64,000 nt of DNA from contig NZ_CP040272.1 of NCBI RefSeq assembly GCF_013393905.1, positions 1,798,001 through 1,862,000 of the forward strand, given 5' to 3'. The notes beneath the pieces were generated by a model that saw nothing but the letters and a program-made list of their open reading frames with translations, was not told the DNA's origin and did no database searches. The translations under genes and the position numbers were made by a program. How positions within the stretch are numbered: position 1 is the stretch's first letter; every line of letters starts with the position of its first letter. This stretch comes from Nostoc sp. C052. Its GTDB lineage: Bacteria > Cyanobacteriota > Cyanobacteriia > Cyanobacteriales > Nostocaceae. This document shows positions 8,475 to 18,245 of this stretch, in pieces.

Positions 8475-10907
8475 CTATTTCACTTTAGCGCGGAAGCGCA
8501 CAAAACCATAGGAATTAGCTGGTGTACCAGATCCAGTAGCAGCTGGCAGACTGGGAAAACTTGGGACTGTAATATTGACCACTACTGCCCCATTGGTGTT
8601 AATACCGCAGTATGATGGTGTGGCTGAGTCATTAGCTGTATAAAAACGCCCGCGATCGCTATCCGCTACATTAGTTAGATAAGCCGTAGGTGTAGTAGAA
8701 CCAATAGCTAGGGCAATTCCTTGATCTGCTCCTGGCAAGCCGCCATCATTAGGAGTCATCCCATTAAAAGTATTAGGAATAAAAGTAACATTACCAGGTA
8801 CTAAGTCACAAATGCGGACATTAGTAGCATTAGACAGACCATTAGAAAGAAAGTATATAGTATATTCTAATTCGTCCCCTAGTTTGACTATCCCAGCATT
8901 AATCAATCCTCGTAAATAACCAAGTGGCCAAGGTTTATCACTATCATCATCAGTCTCATAGAGAGGTGATACATAATTGGCAGCACTGGTAGAAACGTCA
9001 CTGCGGCCATCCACAATATTGTTTAAATCCTGGTTATTGATGCGCGTGATCCGTTTAACTAAAAGTAGCTTAGGTTTACTAGTTGTAAATGGCATCGTCA
9101 CAGTAGCAGGTGTGGGATCTTCTTTGCCTGCTGCATCCACACCTGCCACAGTAAATGTAACGGTTATCGTGCCATCATTTGGATCTAATGTCAGTTTAGT
9201 TGGGTCATAATTGCTTATAATTTGGTTCGCTGTCACAGCTACGTTGTTGTAATAAAGTATCCCATTTATTGGCAGACTAATAATCTTGAAACTTTTGCCA
9301 ACACTAAAGTTGCCATCTTCAGGATCGGTAGCTGATAGGGTAGGTACTTGCGATTTATTGGTTCCCCCTGGATTCGTTTGCAGAGATGCCGTGACGTTAT
9401 TAGTATCGGGTAACTGTTCAATCCCAAAATCCTTACTGGAGATGTTTGTGCCAGTATCAAAAGTAGCCGTCGTCAGTGGGCTAGTATTGACCCAGTTAGA
9501 GGGTAGAGATGGTGCAGGTGCAGTATTACCCACTGTGCCAGCAGTTGTACTTAAGATAATTTTAACGTTGCTTTGATTCAAGGGGACATCGAGAAAAGTG
9601 TAAGTACCATCTGCTGCGACAGGTATTGTTTTTAAAACCTTATTATTTACATCCACCAAAATTGCATTTAACAACCCACCTGCATTAGTACCTGTTTCCG
9701 AGCCATTATTGATATTAGTAAAAGTATTATTAGCGCTATTATCAGCATCATCCCAAACCTTGCCGCTTAGGAAATCATCATCATAAATCGTATAATTGGA
9801 AATGACTGTTGGGGAACCACCACAAGTTGTGGTTGAACTGGCGAAAAAACTAGATGAAGGTTGTATGGTGAATATAATCGTCCTCACACCTTGAGGAACG
9901 TTATTATTAATAACAGTAAAGGGAATGGTAAAAACACTAGTGGCATCACTACCGTCGTAGTTTCCCGCAGGGATAGTGATATTAAAGGTAGATGTGCCTG
10001 ATGTTGTATTGTAATCTGTACCCAAAGTTGCTGTACCACTCACGGAGATAGGAACGCTTATCCCTCCAGTTGGCACTAAACCAACGATTCTGAGTTTTGG
10101 AGGATTAGTTGTAGGGTTAGTTTCTGATTCTGCTGCACCACCTGAACTTGCTGTAAACTCAACCACAGGTTTACCAGCAAATTGGACTTCATCAAGGAAG
10201 TTCCCTACAGTATTATTCCCACCCGCCGTCGAAACAGCCGCAAATCCTACAGGTTGATTAGCAGAAGCACCAGTGTAAGGAACAGTTCCAGTGTATCGTA
10301 CCCAGCCATTTCCGGCGTTATTGTTAGTTACAGTAGGAATAGTTGCACCATTCTGCGCTACTGGTTGTGCTGTAACTGTTCCATCGCTAGTTGTTGAGAA
10401 TCTGCCAAAAACAGTTGATGTTGGATTAGTATTTAGTCCAATCAGAAAATTCGCCACATCAGCAGTAGTTGTACTTGAACGCCCACGATGTAACAAAGAG
10501 AATGAGATCGTCTCATTTTGAATTAGGCATATATTCTGATACAACTCAGAAGCCTGTTCAGCATTTAACTCCGCAAATTGATTTCCTGCATTGGTTGCTG
10601 TACTAGCACCAAGAAATCCTGAAGTCCAAATCTCAATGAGCGGTACTAACCCTGGAGATGTATAACCAGTACAATTACCTGTTCCGGCTTTTACTGAGCC
10701 ATGAGTCGTACTCCAACCAGGGATAAGGCTTTGATCCACTTGGACGTAACATTGTTGATTAGCAGAACCAAAAACAGGCGACTCAAAGCCGGGATTTAAG
10801 AACGATCGCTGGATATATTGAGCTTGTACTAATGTAGGTTGAAGTACTAATGTTGCACTCATCAGCCCCCAGCCCAACGCCTGAAAATTTTGCCTTAAGT
10901 TTTTCAT
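8475..10907 (-). CDS. Large multidomain secreted protein (Calx-beta-like, SdrB-like, DUF11-like)
   Basis: The signal peptide is about residues 1-29 (cleavage near LVQA/QY). An N-terminal beta-sandwich with GFESPVFG and GNQFAELNA resembles lectin-like domains that open many exoproteins. A Calx-beta-like block follows at about 245-375, then an SdrB-like block beginning LSGKVWDDADNSA near 385. A cadherin/Ig-like block with ATDPEDGNFSVG near 530-545 comes next, and last a DUF11-like domain (LGDELEYTIYFLSNGLSNATNV) ending at the C-terminus. No LPXTG, PEP-CTERM or membrane anchor is seen, so it is probably released or bound to the outer membrane or sheath. It lies downstream of, and probably belongs with, the surface-protein cluster at 11.9-20.9 kb. 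Confidence 0.88.
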   Translation of the reverse strand: MKNLRQNFQALGWGLMSATLVLQPTLVQAQYIQRSFLNPGFESPVFGSANQQCYVQVDQSLIPGWSTTHGSVKAGTGNCTGYTSPGLVPLIEIWTSGFLGASTATNAGNQFAELNAEQASELYQNICLIQNETISFSLLHRGRSSTTTADVANFLIGLNTNPTSTVFGRFSTTSDGTVTAQPVAQNGATIPTVTNNNAGNGWVRYTGTVPYTGASANQPVGFAAVSTAGGNNTVGNFLDEVQFAGKPVVEFTASSGGAAESETNPTTNPPKLRIVGLVPTGGISVPISVSGTATLGTDYNTTSGTSTFNITIPAGNYDGSDATSVFTIPFTVINNNVPQGVRTIIFTIQPSSSFFASSTTTCGGSPTVISNYTIYDDDFLSGKVWDDADNSANNTFTNINNGSETGTNAGGLLNAILVDVNNKVLKTIPVAADGTYTFLDVPLNQSNVKIILSTTAGTVGNTAPAPSLPSNWVNTSPLTTATFDTGTNISSKDFGIEQLPDTNNVTASLQTNPGGTNKSQVPTLSATDPEDGNFSVGKSFKIISLPINGILYYNNVAVTANQIISNYDPTKLTLDPNDGTITVTFTVAGVDAAGKEDPTPATVTMPFTTSKPKLLLVKRITRINNQDLNNIVDGRSDVSTSAANYVSPLYETDDDSDKPWPLGYLRGLINAGIVKLGDELEYTIYFLSNGLSNATNVRICDLVPGNVTFIPNTFNGMTPNDGGLPGADQGIALAIGSTTPTAYLTNVADSDRGRFYTANDSATPSYCGINTNGAVVVNITVPSFPSLPAATGSGTPANSYGFVRFRAKVK

Positions 10908-11130
10908 TAGTAAATCACCATAAAATAACCTTTAAAAAATGCTAATTACCCTAACCCTAATTATTAATGATGCCTGATTCACCTCAAATAAATCTCCAGT
11001 CTCTAGCTTGCCCAAAATTGTAGATAATCTACCATCTGTATTCAGATTCAGTGTGGCGATCGCTTTTAAATAGTGAAACAAAGATTTGATTTTAAATTTA
11101 ATAAATCTTGGCTATAAATTGACGATTTTT

Positions 11131-11157
11131 AGAGACGTTGCAATGCAACGTCTCTAC
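11131..11157. repeat. REP palindrome downstream of the RAYT gene
   Basis: AGAGACGTTGCA faces TGCAACGTCTCT across one base and is followed by AC. It lies 17 bases beyond the stop of the tyrosine transposase gene, as expected for a REP partner of such an enzyme. Confidence 0.85.
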
Positions 11158-11173
11158 ATTGTGGGTATAAACA

Positions 11174-11782
11174 TCACATCCATAAATTTGTAGGGTTATT
11201 TTTGTCTTTGTCCCATTTGATGGGATTATAAATGATGTATTCTCGAATTTGGTCTAAAGAACCATCGGCACGAATGATGTGGTCATAAAATCGAGGCTGC
11301 CAAGCAAAATTTTCATAACCATTTTCCCGACACCAACGGGTAACGGCAGATTTATACGATCGTGCGATCGCACTTAATGAACCTGGTTTTGGGAATATTT
11401 CAGACATGAATTGACGCTGGGTAACGTCGCATAAAGTTTCTTGTTGAATTCTGTCGTGTTGTATAGAGATGTTGCACTGCAACGTCTCTACATTTGGGGA
11501 TAGGGGTTTATCAATAACTACAATTCTGTGGACATGATTGGGCATAATTACGTATGTATCAATTTGGATATCTTGAAAATGATTGAGAATTTGTACCCAA
11601 TATTTTTGAGCAATTTCTCCTATTTCCGAAAGTTTTATCTGACCTGACACGACCTGACCAAAATGATCGAAGCAATCTTTAGTACAAATGGTGATGAAAT
11701 ACCAACCATTAGCAGCATAATTTCGATTTGGTAAACGGGTGGACTCTACGCGGTATTTGCCCTGAAATCTTGGTTTGATCAT
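11174..11782 (-). CDS. REP-associated tyrosine transposase (RAYT), Y1_Tnp/IS200-like
   Basis: This single-strand transposase family is thought to mobilise REP palindromes. Numbering from the ATG at 11782 (202 residues), the HxH metal-binding motif is H83-V-H85 in MPNHVH and the catalytic Tyr is about residue 143 in SYKSAVTR. The conserved WQPRFYDHIIR and YIIYNPIKW segments follow. A TTG two codons upstream is possible but the ATG is preferred. The gene is flanked by REP palindromes (11131-11157 and 11818-11846). A third copy (11465-11491) lies within the coding sequence, in frame, adding about residues 97-106. It splits the exoprotein cluster. All key residues are present, so it may be active. 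Confidence 0.92.
   Translation of the reverse strand: MIKPRFQGKYRVESTRLPNRNYAANGWYFITICTKDCFDHFGQVVSGQIKLSEIGEIAQKYWVQILNHFQDIQIDTYVIMPNHVHRIVVIDKPLSPNVETLQCNISIQHDRIQQETLCDVTQRQFMSEIFPKPGSLSAIARSYKSAVTRWCRENGYENFAWQPRFYDHIIRADGSLDQIREYIIYNPIKWDKDKNNPTNLWM
11465..11491. repeat. REP palindrome inside the RAYT coding sequence
   Basis: AGAGATGTTGCA faces TGCAACGTCTCT across one base with a single mismatch. It is read in frame as part of a loop between the HxH motif and the catalytic Tyr. Confidence 0.85.
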
Positions 11783-11817
11783 CGTCAAAATTTTCCATCC
11801 GTTGTTTACAACCCAAT

Positions 11818-11846
11818 GTAGAGACGTAGCACTGCTACGTCTCTAC
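11818..11846. repeat. REP palindrome upstream of the RAYT gene
   Basis: GTAGAGACGTAGCA faces TGCTACGTCTCTAC across one base, a perfect 14-bp stem. It lies between the RAYT start and the beta-barrel gene stop. An almost identical copy is at 52635-52663. Confidence 0.88.
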
Positions 11847-11857
11847 AAATAACCGTT

Positions 11858-14800
11858 TTATATTTCACGCTTTTGCATCCCCCTGGTTGCAGCCTTGAGT
11901 TTATTCACCAAAGTTTTCATCGCAGATTCTTGTGGCTGGCGTGGCGGAATCTTTTGCTGTCCAAAACCGTCAAACAATTCGTTAAGCTTCACGGTGAAGC
12001 CTAAATATGCGCCTCCCGCAGAACGTGTGCCTGAGAAATCTCTGTCATCAACTTTACCAAACACATATCCAGCAGAGACGCGCAGGTTAGGCGTGAGGTA
12101 GTAGCCTGTTTCTACAACAAAGCCTGTTTCGCTATAGCTAGACTGACTAATCACACGAGCTTCACCTACCAAATCCCAGCTATATCCCAAACGATAAGTA
12201 GCTCGTAATTGCGCCAGATTTACTGTGCTAGTACCAGCTAAATCGTTAGCTAAATAAGAGGTGCTATTACGTAAAGCATACTTACCGTAGAATTCCCATT
12301 GCCAATTAGGAGCATAAATCGCTTCTAAAGCAAAGGTATGGTCTTGGGAACCAGTACCACTTCCTAACAGGATGGTGTCAGGGATGGATGAAGGATTTTG
12401 GCGATATTCATAACGCAATAAAGCATTAAATTTATCGTTATTGGGGTCGCGGTAGGCTAGACCCAGCTTGAGGTTAGCAGTATCTCCCAGTCCTGAAAGC
12501 TTTTGATTGGAAGAACCAGCTTGTTGATAACGTACTAAGGCTGTGAGAGCCGGAGAAATTTTACCCGCAGCAGCAGCAGTAATTACTGTATTCCCTCCAC
12601 CAGAAGAAGAACGATGTTCATAACGGGCGCTGGCTTGAAACTGCGGATTATCACTGTATTCCAGCCCAATGCTGTAGCTATCACCACCATCAAATCCGAT
12701 CGCAGATGCAGATTGACCAAAAGCGAAGGGTTGAGCATATTGTTGACCTGCCGCAGTCCGTCCGAAGAAGTTGCCAAATACGTGTTCGTAAGCAACATTC
12801 AGGCGCAATCCCGAAGCAATAGTCCAACGATTATTTAGACCAATTGCCCCTTGGGTAGTTATTTCGTTAGCACCACCCAAAATTGAGTAACGACCGGTCA
12901 AGGTAGTATCCGATCCGAGTTTGTGTTCGCCGTTGACACTCAAGCTAGTGATGGAGTTACCCGAATATTGACCGCTACTATAAAACTGTTGGGCTAAACT
13001 GACACTGACACCAGGAATTACTGCCCAATTCAACCCGAAGATAGTGCGGTCTGGGTAAATAGGATCTTTTTGGGAAGATAAACTTAGTTCATTTTGCGCC
13101 TGGAAAGTCAGGTTTTTAGCTAGGGGAATGGAAAAACGCGATCGCAATTGATCGGAATTACTACTCAAACTACTGTCGGGGATGCGGTCTTCCCGATGAC
13201 GATGAATCCAATCCAGATCAATAATGGCACTACCTAAACGTTGTTGAATTCCAGCAGAAATTGTCGTCAGCGAATTATCAACCCTACTCCCAGGTATCGC
13301 ATTAGAACTGGGTGCAAATAGTTCTTCAAAAGTATCTAGAGGTTGGGGAGCAATCCCAAAATTGTCTTCGTGGTCGTATTGCGCTCTGAGGTTGGTAGTT
13401 GAGGTCACTTTCGCTGTAACCTGCGCTCCATAACGAGTTTGTCCTGGGACAAAGCTGACAGTGGCATTATTAGCAAAGCCTGTATCAGCAAAGCGATAAT
13501 AGGCACGACCTTGAATTCCGTTAGCAATTTGTCCCTCAGCTTCCAATCGGTAAGCGTCACCTCTGACTCTTCCCACAACATCAGAATCATTAGTGGAATG
13601 GGCGTATTCTGCGACTAACTTACCGTTCTCACCCAGAGCAATCAGCGCATCTACACCGTAGAGTTGAAAGTCGCGTACTCCGTGATTTTCTTGGATATAA
13701 GTTGCTCCAATCCAGCTTTCTTGATTAAGCTTGCGGGAAAGGTTATATTGCAAACGACCAGCATAGATATTGCCATCAGAGTTTTGATCGTCGTATTGGT
13801 AGCTAACAACAATCCGACGTACCAATACTTGTCCAGCCTGATCGACATCGGTACGAAGCATCGGTTCGCGGAATAATAATGTACCGCGATCATAGTCGAT
13901 TTCGTAGTCTGGGCCTCGATTAAGCTGTTTACGTTCTAATACAGTTCCAGGACGATTGAGTTCTTCTAACTCGATAAAGACATTTTCACTACCTGCTTGT
14001 AGTAGTCTGCGAGAGAGAAAGTAATAACCACTAGTACCATCGGGAGCAATAGTATCCCGTTGAAACCCCTCTAAGTGGTCGCCATAGAAACCTGTAATTT
14101 GGAGATTTCCTAAGTTGTAGTTAGCTTTAAAACCGTGGAGTTGACGGGTAATCGCAGTAAATTGCTGAGATCCCCGCGCAAATTCTTCTGTGTTGTAGTC
14201 ACCCCACATAGCATAATCAGGGGAAACTCCGGGGATACGAGATGAACGCTCGAAACGCAGAAATACACTGTCAATGGAAGGAGTAACGACATCAACTTTC
14301 GAGCTATCGCCATAAACAGGATAGTTTTGCTCGCTGGATTGGTAAGTTCTAAACAGCCGATTATTACAGTCACAATCTTCGTTGAGGCTACGAGAACTGT
14401 TGTATGCACCCGTAAACAACCATTCCCCGATCGCACCAGTGGCAAATACTGCGGAATGGAAATCTAATTGCGTGCCGTTGTTTTTGTCAGGAGGGAGGAA
14501 ATCACGGAAACTGCCGTAATAATTTGTACCTCTAGCTCCCAAACGTAAATCTATGACTCCAGTAACTAAACTCGGACGCAATGCCGTTTCAAATTGCAGT
14601 TGAGTAAAGGCTTCTAGATTGTTAGTTATGGCTCGAATTCGGACAGTTTCGGCCTTCAGTTGCGATCGCAATATCGCTGTAAATTGTCCTCCTTTCGCCT
14701 CCACTTGAAATCCGGGTTCATCGGGCTTAAAGTCTTTCCCAACAAACTCCCCAGCACTGGGTATAAGAGTAACAACAGCATCACGATTAGAGCGATTGCC

Positions 14801-15835
14801 ACCTGCATCGAGCAGTTGACCCCGGATTGTTGCTGTAGAACGTCCATCCGCTGGGATACGAGACTCAACTGTTTCTAAAGTTAGTTGCTGTGGCGCTCCC
14901 CGCACTGCGACTTGCACTGTTACAGGGGGTTCTGTTCCTCCAATAATTTTTGCAGAGATGGTGTTTACGCCTTCTTTTAACGAGACACCATACCATGTCT
15001 GCGTTACTAAGTTAGTGGTAGCATCACTTTCAGTTCGTCCTACTAAAGAAGGGTCTACCAAAGTGCCATTCACCCGCAATTCCACCTGACTACCAACAGG
15101 AAACTGCACAATCACCGTGCTAGCTTGGACATCTACAACACTGTCAGCCGTTGGAGTCAGGATTTTGATAGCTGTAGATATTGGGAGAGTGGGAGACACA
15201 GGAAGATTTTCATTCACCCCTTGTCCGTTCTCTACTCCTGCTATTTTGCGTAAGCCTCTAGGCAAACCTACCGAAGTTGCTGGTTGAAATGGTTGTATTG
15301 CCGTTGGAGAAGCTTGCAACTGTGTCTCGGTTTCTTTACCTTCATCATTTTTGTTCTTGATTTCGGCTACTTTATTTAAACCTGTGGGTAAATCAACAGA
15401 GTTTGCTGGCTGAAATGTTTGTACTTCCGTCTTTTCCTCAATTCCAGCTACTTTATTTAAGCCTGTGGGCAAATCAACAGAGTTTGCTGGTTGAAACGGT
15501 TGTATTTCCGTTTCACTTGCCTGGACATCTGGAATTGAGGTATCAGTAGTTAGTGCTAAAGAAGTAGAAGAAAATTCATCAGATGGAAACTGCTGCTTAG
15601 AACTTCCCAAAAGATGAGGAGACTTCAAAGCCTTTCCCCCGCTCCCTGCTCCCTGCTCCCTTGCCTCTTCTTCAACACCCTTGTCTGCTTGCGGAGGTGA
15701 ATCAGAGAAAAGGAGATTTTCACTAGTAATTTCAGCTTTGACTATAGCAGGATACAAAACCAGGCAGAGAGCTATTGGCATTGCCCCCATCAATTTCAGG
15801 TTAAATATAGTTGCACAGTGCAGTCTGGGTTTCAT
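11858..15835 (-). CDS. Large outer-membrane beta-barrel protein with Ig-like/invasin-like N-terminal domains
   Basis: The signal peptide is about residues 1-34 (ending AIVKA). A proline/Gln-rich region (about 80-215) follows, with three imperfect repeats of QPFQPANSVDLPTGLNKVAG. An Ig-like domain with VELRVNGTLVDPSLVGR spans about 225-310, and an invasin/Big1-like domain (RIPADGRSTATIRGQLLDAGGN) about 315-415. From about 430 to 1280 alternating strands with many G/Y/R/Q turns (YHYEYRQNP-type) read as a large barrel ending near GGAYLGFTVKLNELF. A basic tail of about 45 residues follows, unusual for a barrel. The start codon overlaps the stop of the upstream DUF11/SdrB gene by four bases. It is probably the membrane anchor or export partner of the neighbouring exoproteins (inference). 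Confidence 0.88.
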   Translation of the reverse strand: MKPRLHCATIFNLKLMGAMPIALCLVLYPAIVKAEITSENLLFSDSPPQADKGVEEEAREQGAGSGGKALKSPHLLGSSKQQFPSDEFSSTSLALTTDTSIPDVQASETEIQPFQPANSVDLPTGLNKVAGIEEKTEVQTFQPANSVDLPTGLNKVAEIKNKNDEGKETETQLQASPTAIQPFQPATSVGLPRGLRKIAGVENGQGVNENLPVSPTLPISTAIKILTPTADSVVDVQASTVIVQFPVGSQVELRVNGTLVDPSLVGRTESDATTNLVTQTWYGVSLKEGVNTISAKIIGGTEPPVTVQVAVRGAPQQLTLETVESRIPADGRSTATIRGQLLDAGGNRSNRDAVVTLIPSAGEFVGKDFKPDEPGFQVEAKGGQFTAILRSQLKAETVRIRAITNNLEAFTQLQFETALRPSLVTGVIDLRLGARGTNYYGSFRDFLPPDKNNGTQLDFHSAVFATGAIGEWLFTGAYNSSRSLNEDCDCNNRLFRTYQSSEQNYPVYGDSSKVDVVTPSIDSVFLRFERSSRIPGVSPDYAMWGDYNTEEFARGSQQFTAITRQLHGFKANYNLGNLQITGFYGDHLEGFQRDTIAPDGTSGYYFLSRRLLQAGSENVFIELEELNRPGTVLERKQLNRGPDYEIDYDRGTLLFREPMLRTDVDQAGQVLVRRIVVSYQYDDQNSDGNIYAGRLQYNLSRKLNQESWIGATYIQENHGVRDFQLYGVDALIALGENGKLVAEYAHSTNDSDVVGRVRGDAYRLEAEGQIANGIQGRAYYRFADTGFANNATVSFVPGQTRYGAQVTAKVTSTTNLRAQYDHEDNFGIAPQPLDTFEELFAPSSNAIPGSRVDNSLTTISAGIQQRLGSAIIDLDWIHRHREDRIPDSSLSSNSDQLRSRFSIPLAKNLTFQAQNELSLSSQKDPIYPDRTIFGLNWAVIPGVSVSLAQQFYSSGQYSGNSITSLSVNGEHKLGSDTTLTGRYSILGGANEITTQGAIGLNNRWTIASGLRLNVAYEHVFGNFFGRTAAGQQYAQPFAFGQSASAIGFDGGDSYSIGLEYSDNPQFQASARYEHRSSSGGGNTVITAAAAGKISPALTALVRYQQAGSSNQKLSGLGDTANLKLGLAYRDPNNDKFNALLRYEYRQNPSSIPDTILLGSGTGSQDHTFALEAIYAPNWQWEFYGKYALRNSTSYLANDLAGTSTVNLAQLRATYRLGYSWDLVGEARVISQSSYSETGFVVETGYYLTPNLRVSAGYVFGKVDDRDFSGTRSAGGAYLGFTVKLNELFDGFGQQKIPPRQPQESAMKTLVNKLKAATRGMQKREI

Positions 15836-17382
15836 TTCTTGACTGGCTCCTGAAATGTGGGGGTGACACCGAAGTTCATACGTACCAAGCCACCAGGCTC
15901 TAAATGCACCAAGCGAGATTGGCTATTTCGTTCGCGGAATTTTTCGTTATGAGCTAGGGTGTAACCAGGTAAACTGCTCAGGTCTAATACACCTGTGTGA
16001 TATCCAGGTAAGGCATTAGCTAAGGAGAACAAACCATTAGGATCTGTAGTGATGCGGTTTCCGTCCTCCAGAAAAATCACTGCATTTGGTATCCCCGGCT
16101 CACCAGGTTGTTGTTCACCGTCAAAGTTTTTATCAACAAATACCCGACCGATAATCGTGCCACAGTCAGAAAGGATTCCTGAACTAATTTTCAACTGGTG
16201 TGTTGCAGGACCATCCTTGGTGCTAAAACGGTTATCGGCTCGTTGAGCATTAACGATCGCACTGTTGCGACCAGTCCCACGCAGCGCATCAGGTGTTAGT
16301 TGAGCAGCGTAGGCAATATTCAAGACTTTCTCTGTGGGAATGGTTACATCTGTGCGGAATGTCACTGTATTACCATTGCGTTCTGAAGTGATAGTGACGA
16401 GTTGACCATCTACCTCTCCCCGCACAGATTTCGGCAAAAAATCGAATCCTAAAGGTAAGTTGTCGGTGACAAATATATTATTCAAACCAGCATCAGCGAG
16501 ATTTTTTACTGACAGGCGGTAGATGACTGTATCTCCAGGTTCAGCAGCAGCGCGATCGCTTGTTTTGATAATCTGTAACTGATTGGCTTGACACAGATTT
16601 GTAGTAAATTCAAAGGCTAATAAATCCAGTCCCACAACTTCTGCATTGGGAACTAAAACGACTGTTTGCTCTACCCTGGTTTGGCCTGTGAGACTGATTG
16701 GTTGACCATCCAGAGAACTAGCAACATATCGCACAATATTATTACCTTGTGTGCCAGTGCTACCAAGGATTTCAATCTTGATCCGCCTCTGTCTGTAGAT
16801 AGAATTTGGTGGCGGATTAACTACAAAAATGTAGGTTCTACCTGGATCGGTTTGACCCTTATTGGGATCGAGTAGGAAATTGTAGACACCCGCAGGGTTA
16901 TTCGTAACGAAGTAGGGGTTACTATTCTCGGTATTTGGCGATCTACCACCAGGAACATTGTTATTAGGAATATCTGGTAACTCTGTTCGAGTCAAAGCAA
17001 CTAAGCTGCCTAATTCTGTCCCTGTTGGGTCGCTAGAGTTAGGTTCATATACCCCAACTGAAAAACCTGTATAGTCAGGTAAAATTGTGCCAGCGCAACC
17101 TAAGATCCGTCCTAAAGGATCAACTAATGGGGTAGGAGTGGCGTTGATCTGACTAGAACTTCCTTGATATTGATTATTATTAGCTGAATCTGTATAAGTG
17201 TAAGTAGCTTGATTTATTAATGGCGAAGACGCAACTAGATTATTAGTCTGTTGCGCGATCGTTGGTATAGATATAGTAGTATGCAAAAAACTTCCCAAAA
17301 GAACACTAGCTGTTAGCCGTCGCCACCAGCTACGGCTAGAAGTAATTTGCTTTTGGTTTTGAGGACGGCTCACTGAACACAT
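15832..17382 (-). CDS. Exported DUF11 protein with C-terminal SdrB-like domain
   Basis: A twin-Arg-containing, basic N-terminus (SRSWWRRLTASVLLGSFLH) leads a signal peptide cleaved near TIAQQ. The mature protein begins with an INQATYTYTDSANN strand, like the larger DUF11 protein upstream. A DUF11 (TIGR01451) domain lies at about 265-370 (AAEPGDTVIYRLSVKNLADA). A carboxypeptidase-like/SdrB domain at about 400-510 begins GRVFVDKNFDGEQQPGEPG, a DxNxDG loop typical of calcium sites. It ends LVRMNFGVTP. It overlaps the beta-barrel gene by four bases, so the two are translationally coupled. It probably works at the cell surface, perhaps on or beside the barrel. Confidence 0.9.
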   Translation of the reverse strand: MCSVSRPQNQKQITSSRSWWRRLTASVLLGSFLHTTISIPTIAQQTNNLVASSPLINQATYTYTDSANNNQYQGSSSQINATPTPLVDPLGRILGCAGTILPDYTGFSVGVYEPNSSDPTGTELGSLVALTRTELPDIPNNNVPGGRSPNTENSNPYFVTNNPAGVYNFLLDPNKGQTDPGRTYIFVVNPPPNSIYRQRRIKIEILGSTGTQGNNIVRYVASSLDGQPISLTGQTRVEQTVVLVPNAEVVGLDLLAFEFTTNLCQANQLQIIKTSDRAAAEPGDTVIYRLSVKNLADAGLNNIFVTDNLPLGFDFLPKSVRGEVDGQLVTITSERNGNTVTFRTDVTIPTEKVLNIAYAAQLTPDALRGTGRNSAIVNAQRADNRFSTKDGPATHQLKISSGILSDCGTIIGRVFVDKNFDGEQQPGEPGIPNAVIFLEDGNRITTDPNGLFSLANALPGYHTGVLDLSSLPGYTLAHNEKFRERNSQSRLVHLEPGGLVRMNFGVTPTFQEPVKK

Positions 17383-17525
17383 CTCCTATGAAATGTCAAG
17401 CTTGTTGTTAATAAAAACACTTATTTATTTGTGGAAATCCAGTTAAGCTAAAACCCTTTAAAAATTTCGTTTCCAGTTTCCATCTCGAAATACAGTCAGA
17501 AAGACGGCGTATCTCCACGTTCCAA

Positions 17526-18089
17526 TCAGCGCACTTGGGTTTGATAAGTCGCTTTCACTGTTGTCTTGGCTGCAAGTGAGGGAATCTGCAAACGGATATG
17601 GGTATAAGCACTGGCTGGTGCGGGCTTTGTTTCCACTTTGCCGTTAGGAAGAGTAACTTTCACAGTGGGATTTTCGACAAAGCTACGTCCGCCATCAATG
17701 CTGTAAATAACTTTGGCATTGTTGGCGACAGTAGTAGAATTCAGCACGTAAACCATTCCTTTCGGAATAGGTTGATTAAAAGTCAAATTCTTCACTGGGC
17801 GATCGCTCTTATTTTCACCAGTCAAGGTATATCGCAACACATCTCCAGGTTGCACCACAACTTGACCTTTCAAAGGTTCCCATTTCTGACTTTGCTTACC
17901 CTGCTGATCCTGTGCTACTACTTGCTTTTCTGCTTCTAAGCGCAATTGAATTTGCCCTTGAGTTTTGATATTCTGAGCAACAGCACTTTCTAAATGCCAT
18001 ACATTTGCGATTCCCGGAATTTGACCGAAAAATGGGACTGTAGCAATGAGAGCGACGGCTCCTAAACCTGCAAGAGAAACACGCTTCAT
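17526..18089 (-). CDS. Small exported DUF11-like protein
   Basis: The mature 160 or so residues form one DUF11-type beta-sandwich: VVVQPGDVLRYTLTGENKSD, then NLTFNQPIPKGMVYVLNST, then a YSIDGGRSF strand, and a closing TTVKATYQTQVR. The signal peptide is residues 1-38 (ending ESAVAQN). I choose the ATG at 18089 because GAGG lies about nine bases upstream; a TTG five codons earlier lacks this. It is third in the minus-strand cluster (large DUF11 protein, this gene, DUF11/SdrB protein, barrel), and is a candidate subunit or cap for a surface structure. Confidence 0.87.
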   Translation of the reverse strand: MKRVSLAGLGAVALIATVPFFGQIPGIANVWHLESAVAQNIKTQGQIQLRLEAEKQVVAQDQQGKQSQKWEPLKGQVVVQPGDVLRYTLTGENKSDRPVKNLTFNQPIPKGMVYVLNSTTVANNAKVIYSIDGGRSFVENPTVKVTLPNGKVETKPAPASAYTHIRLQIPSLAAKTTVKATYQTQVR

Positions 18090-18245
18090 AATAAATAACC
18101 TCAAAAAATTTCCAGAATCTTGATTGTTGACTTATCTTTCCCTGCTTTTGCGAAGAAAGAGTCACTCCCCTATTTGCTTCCTGTTTAGAGGTTGGGGATA
18201 AGGTTAACTGGCAATACTGCTTGCTTCGTGGATTTTTAACTCGGA

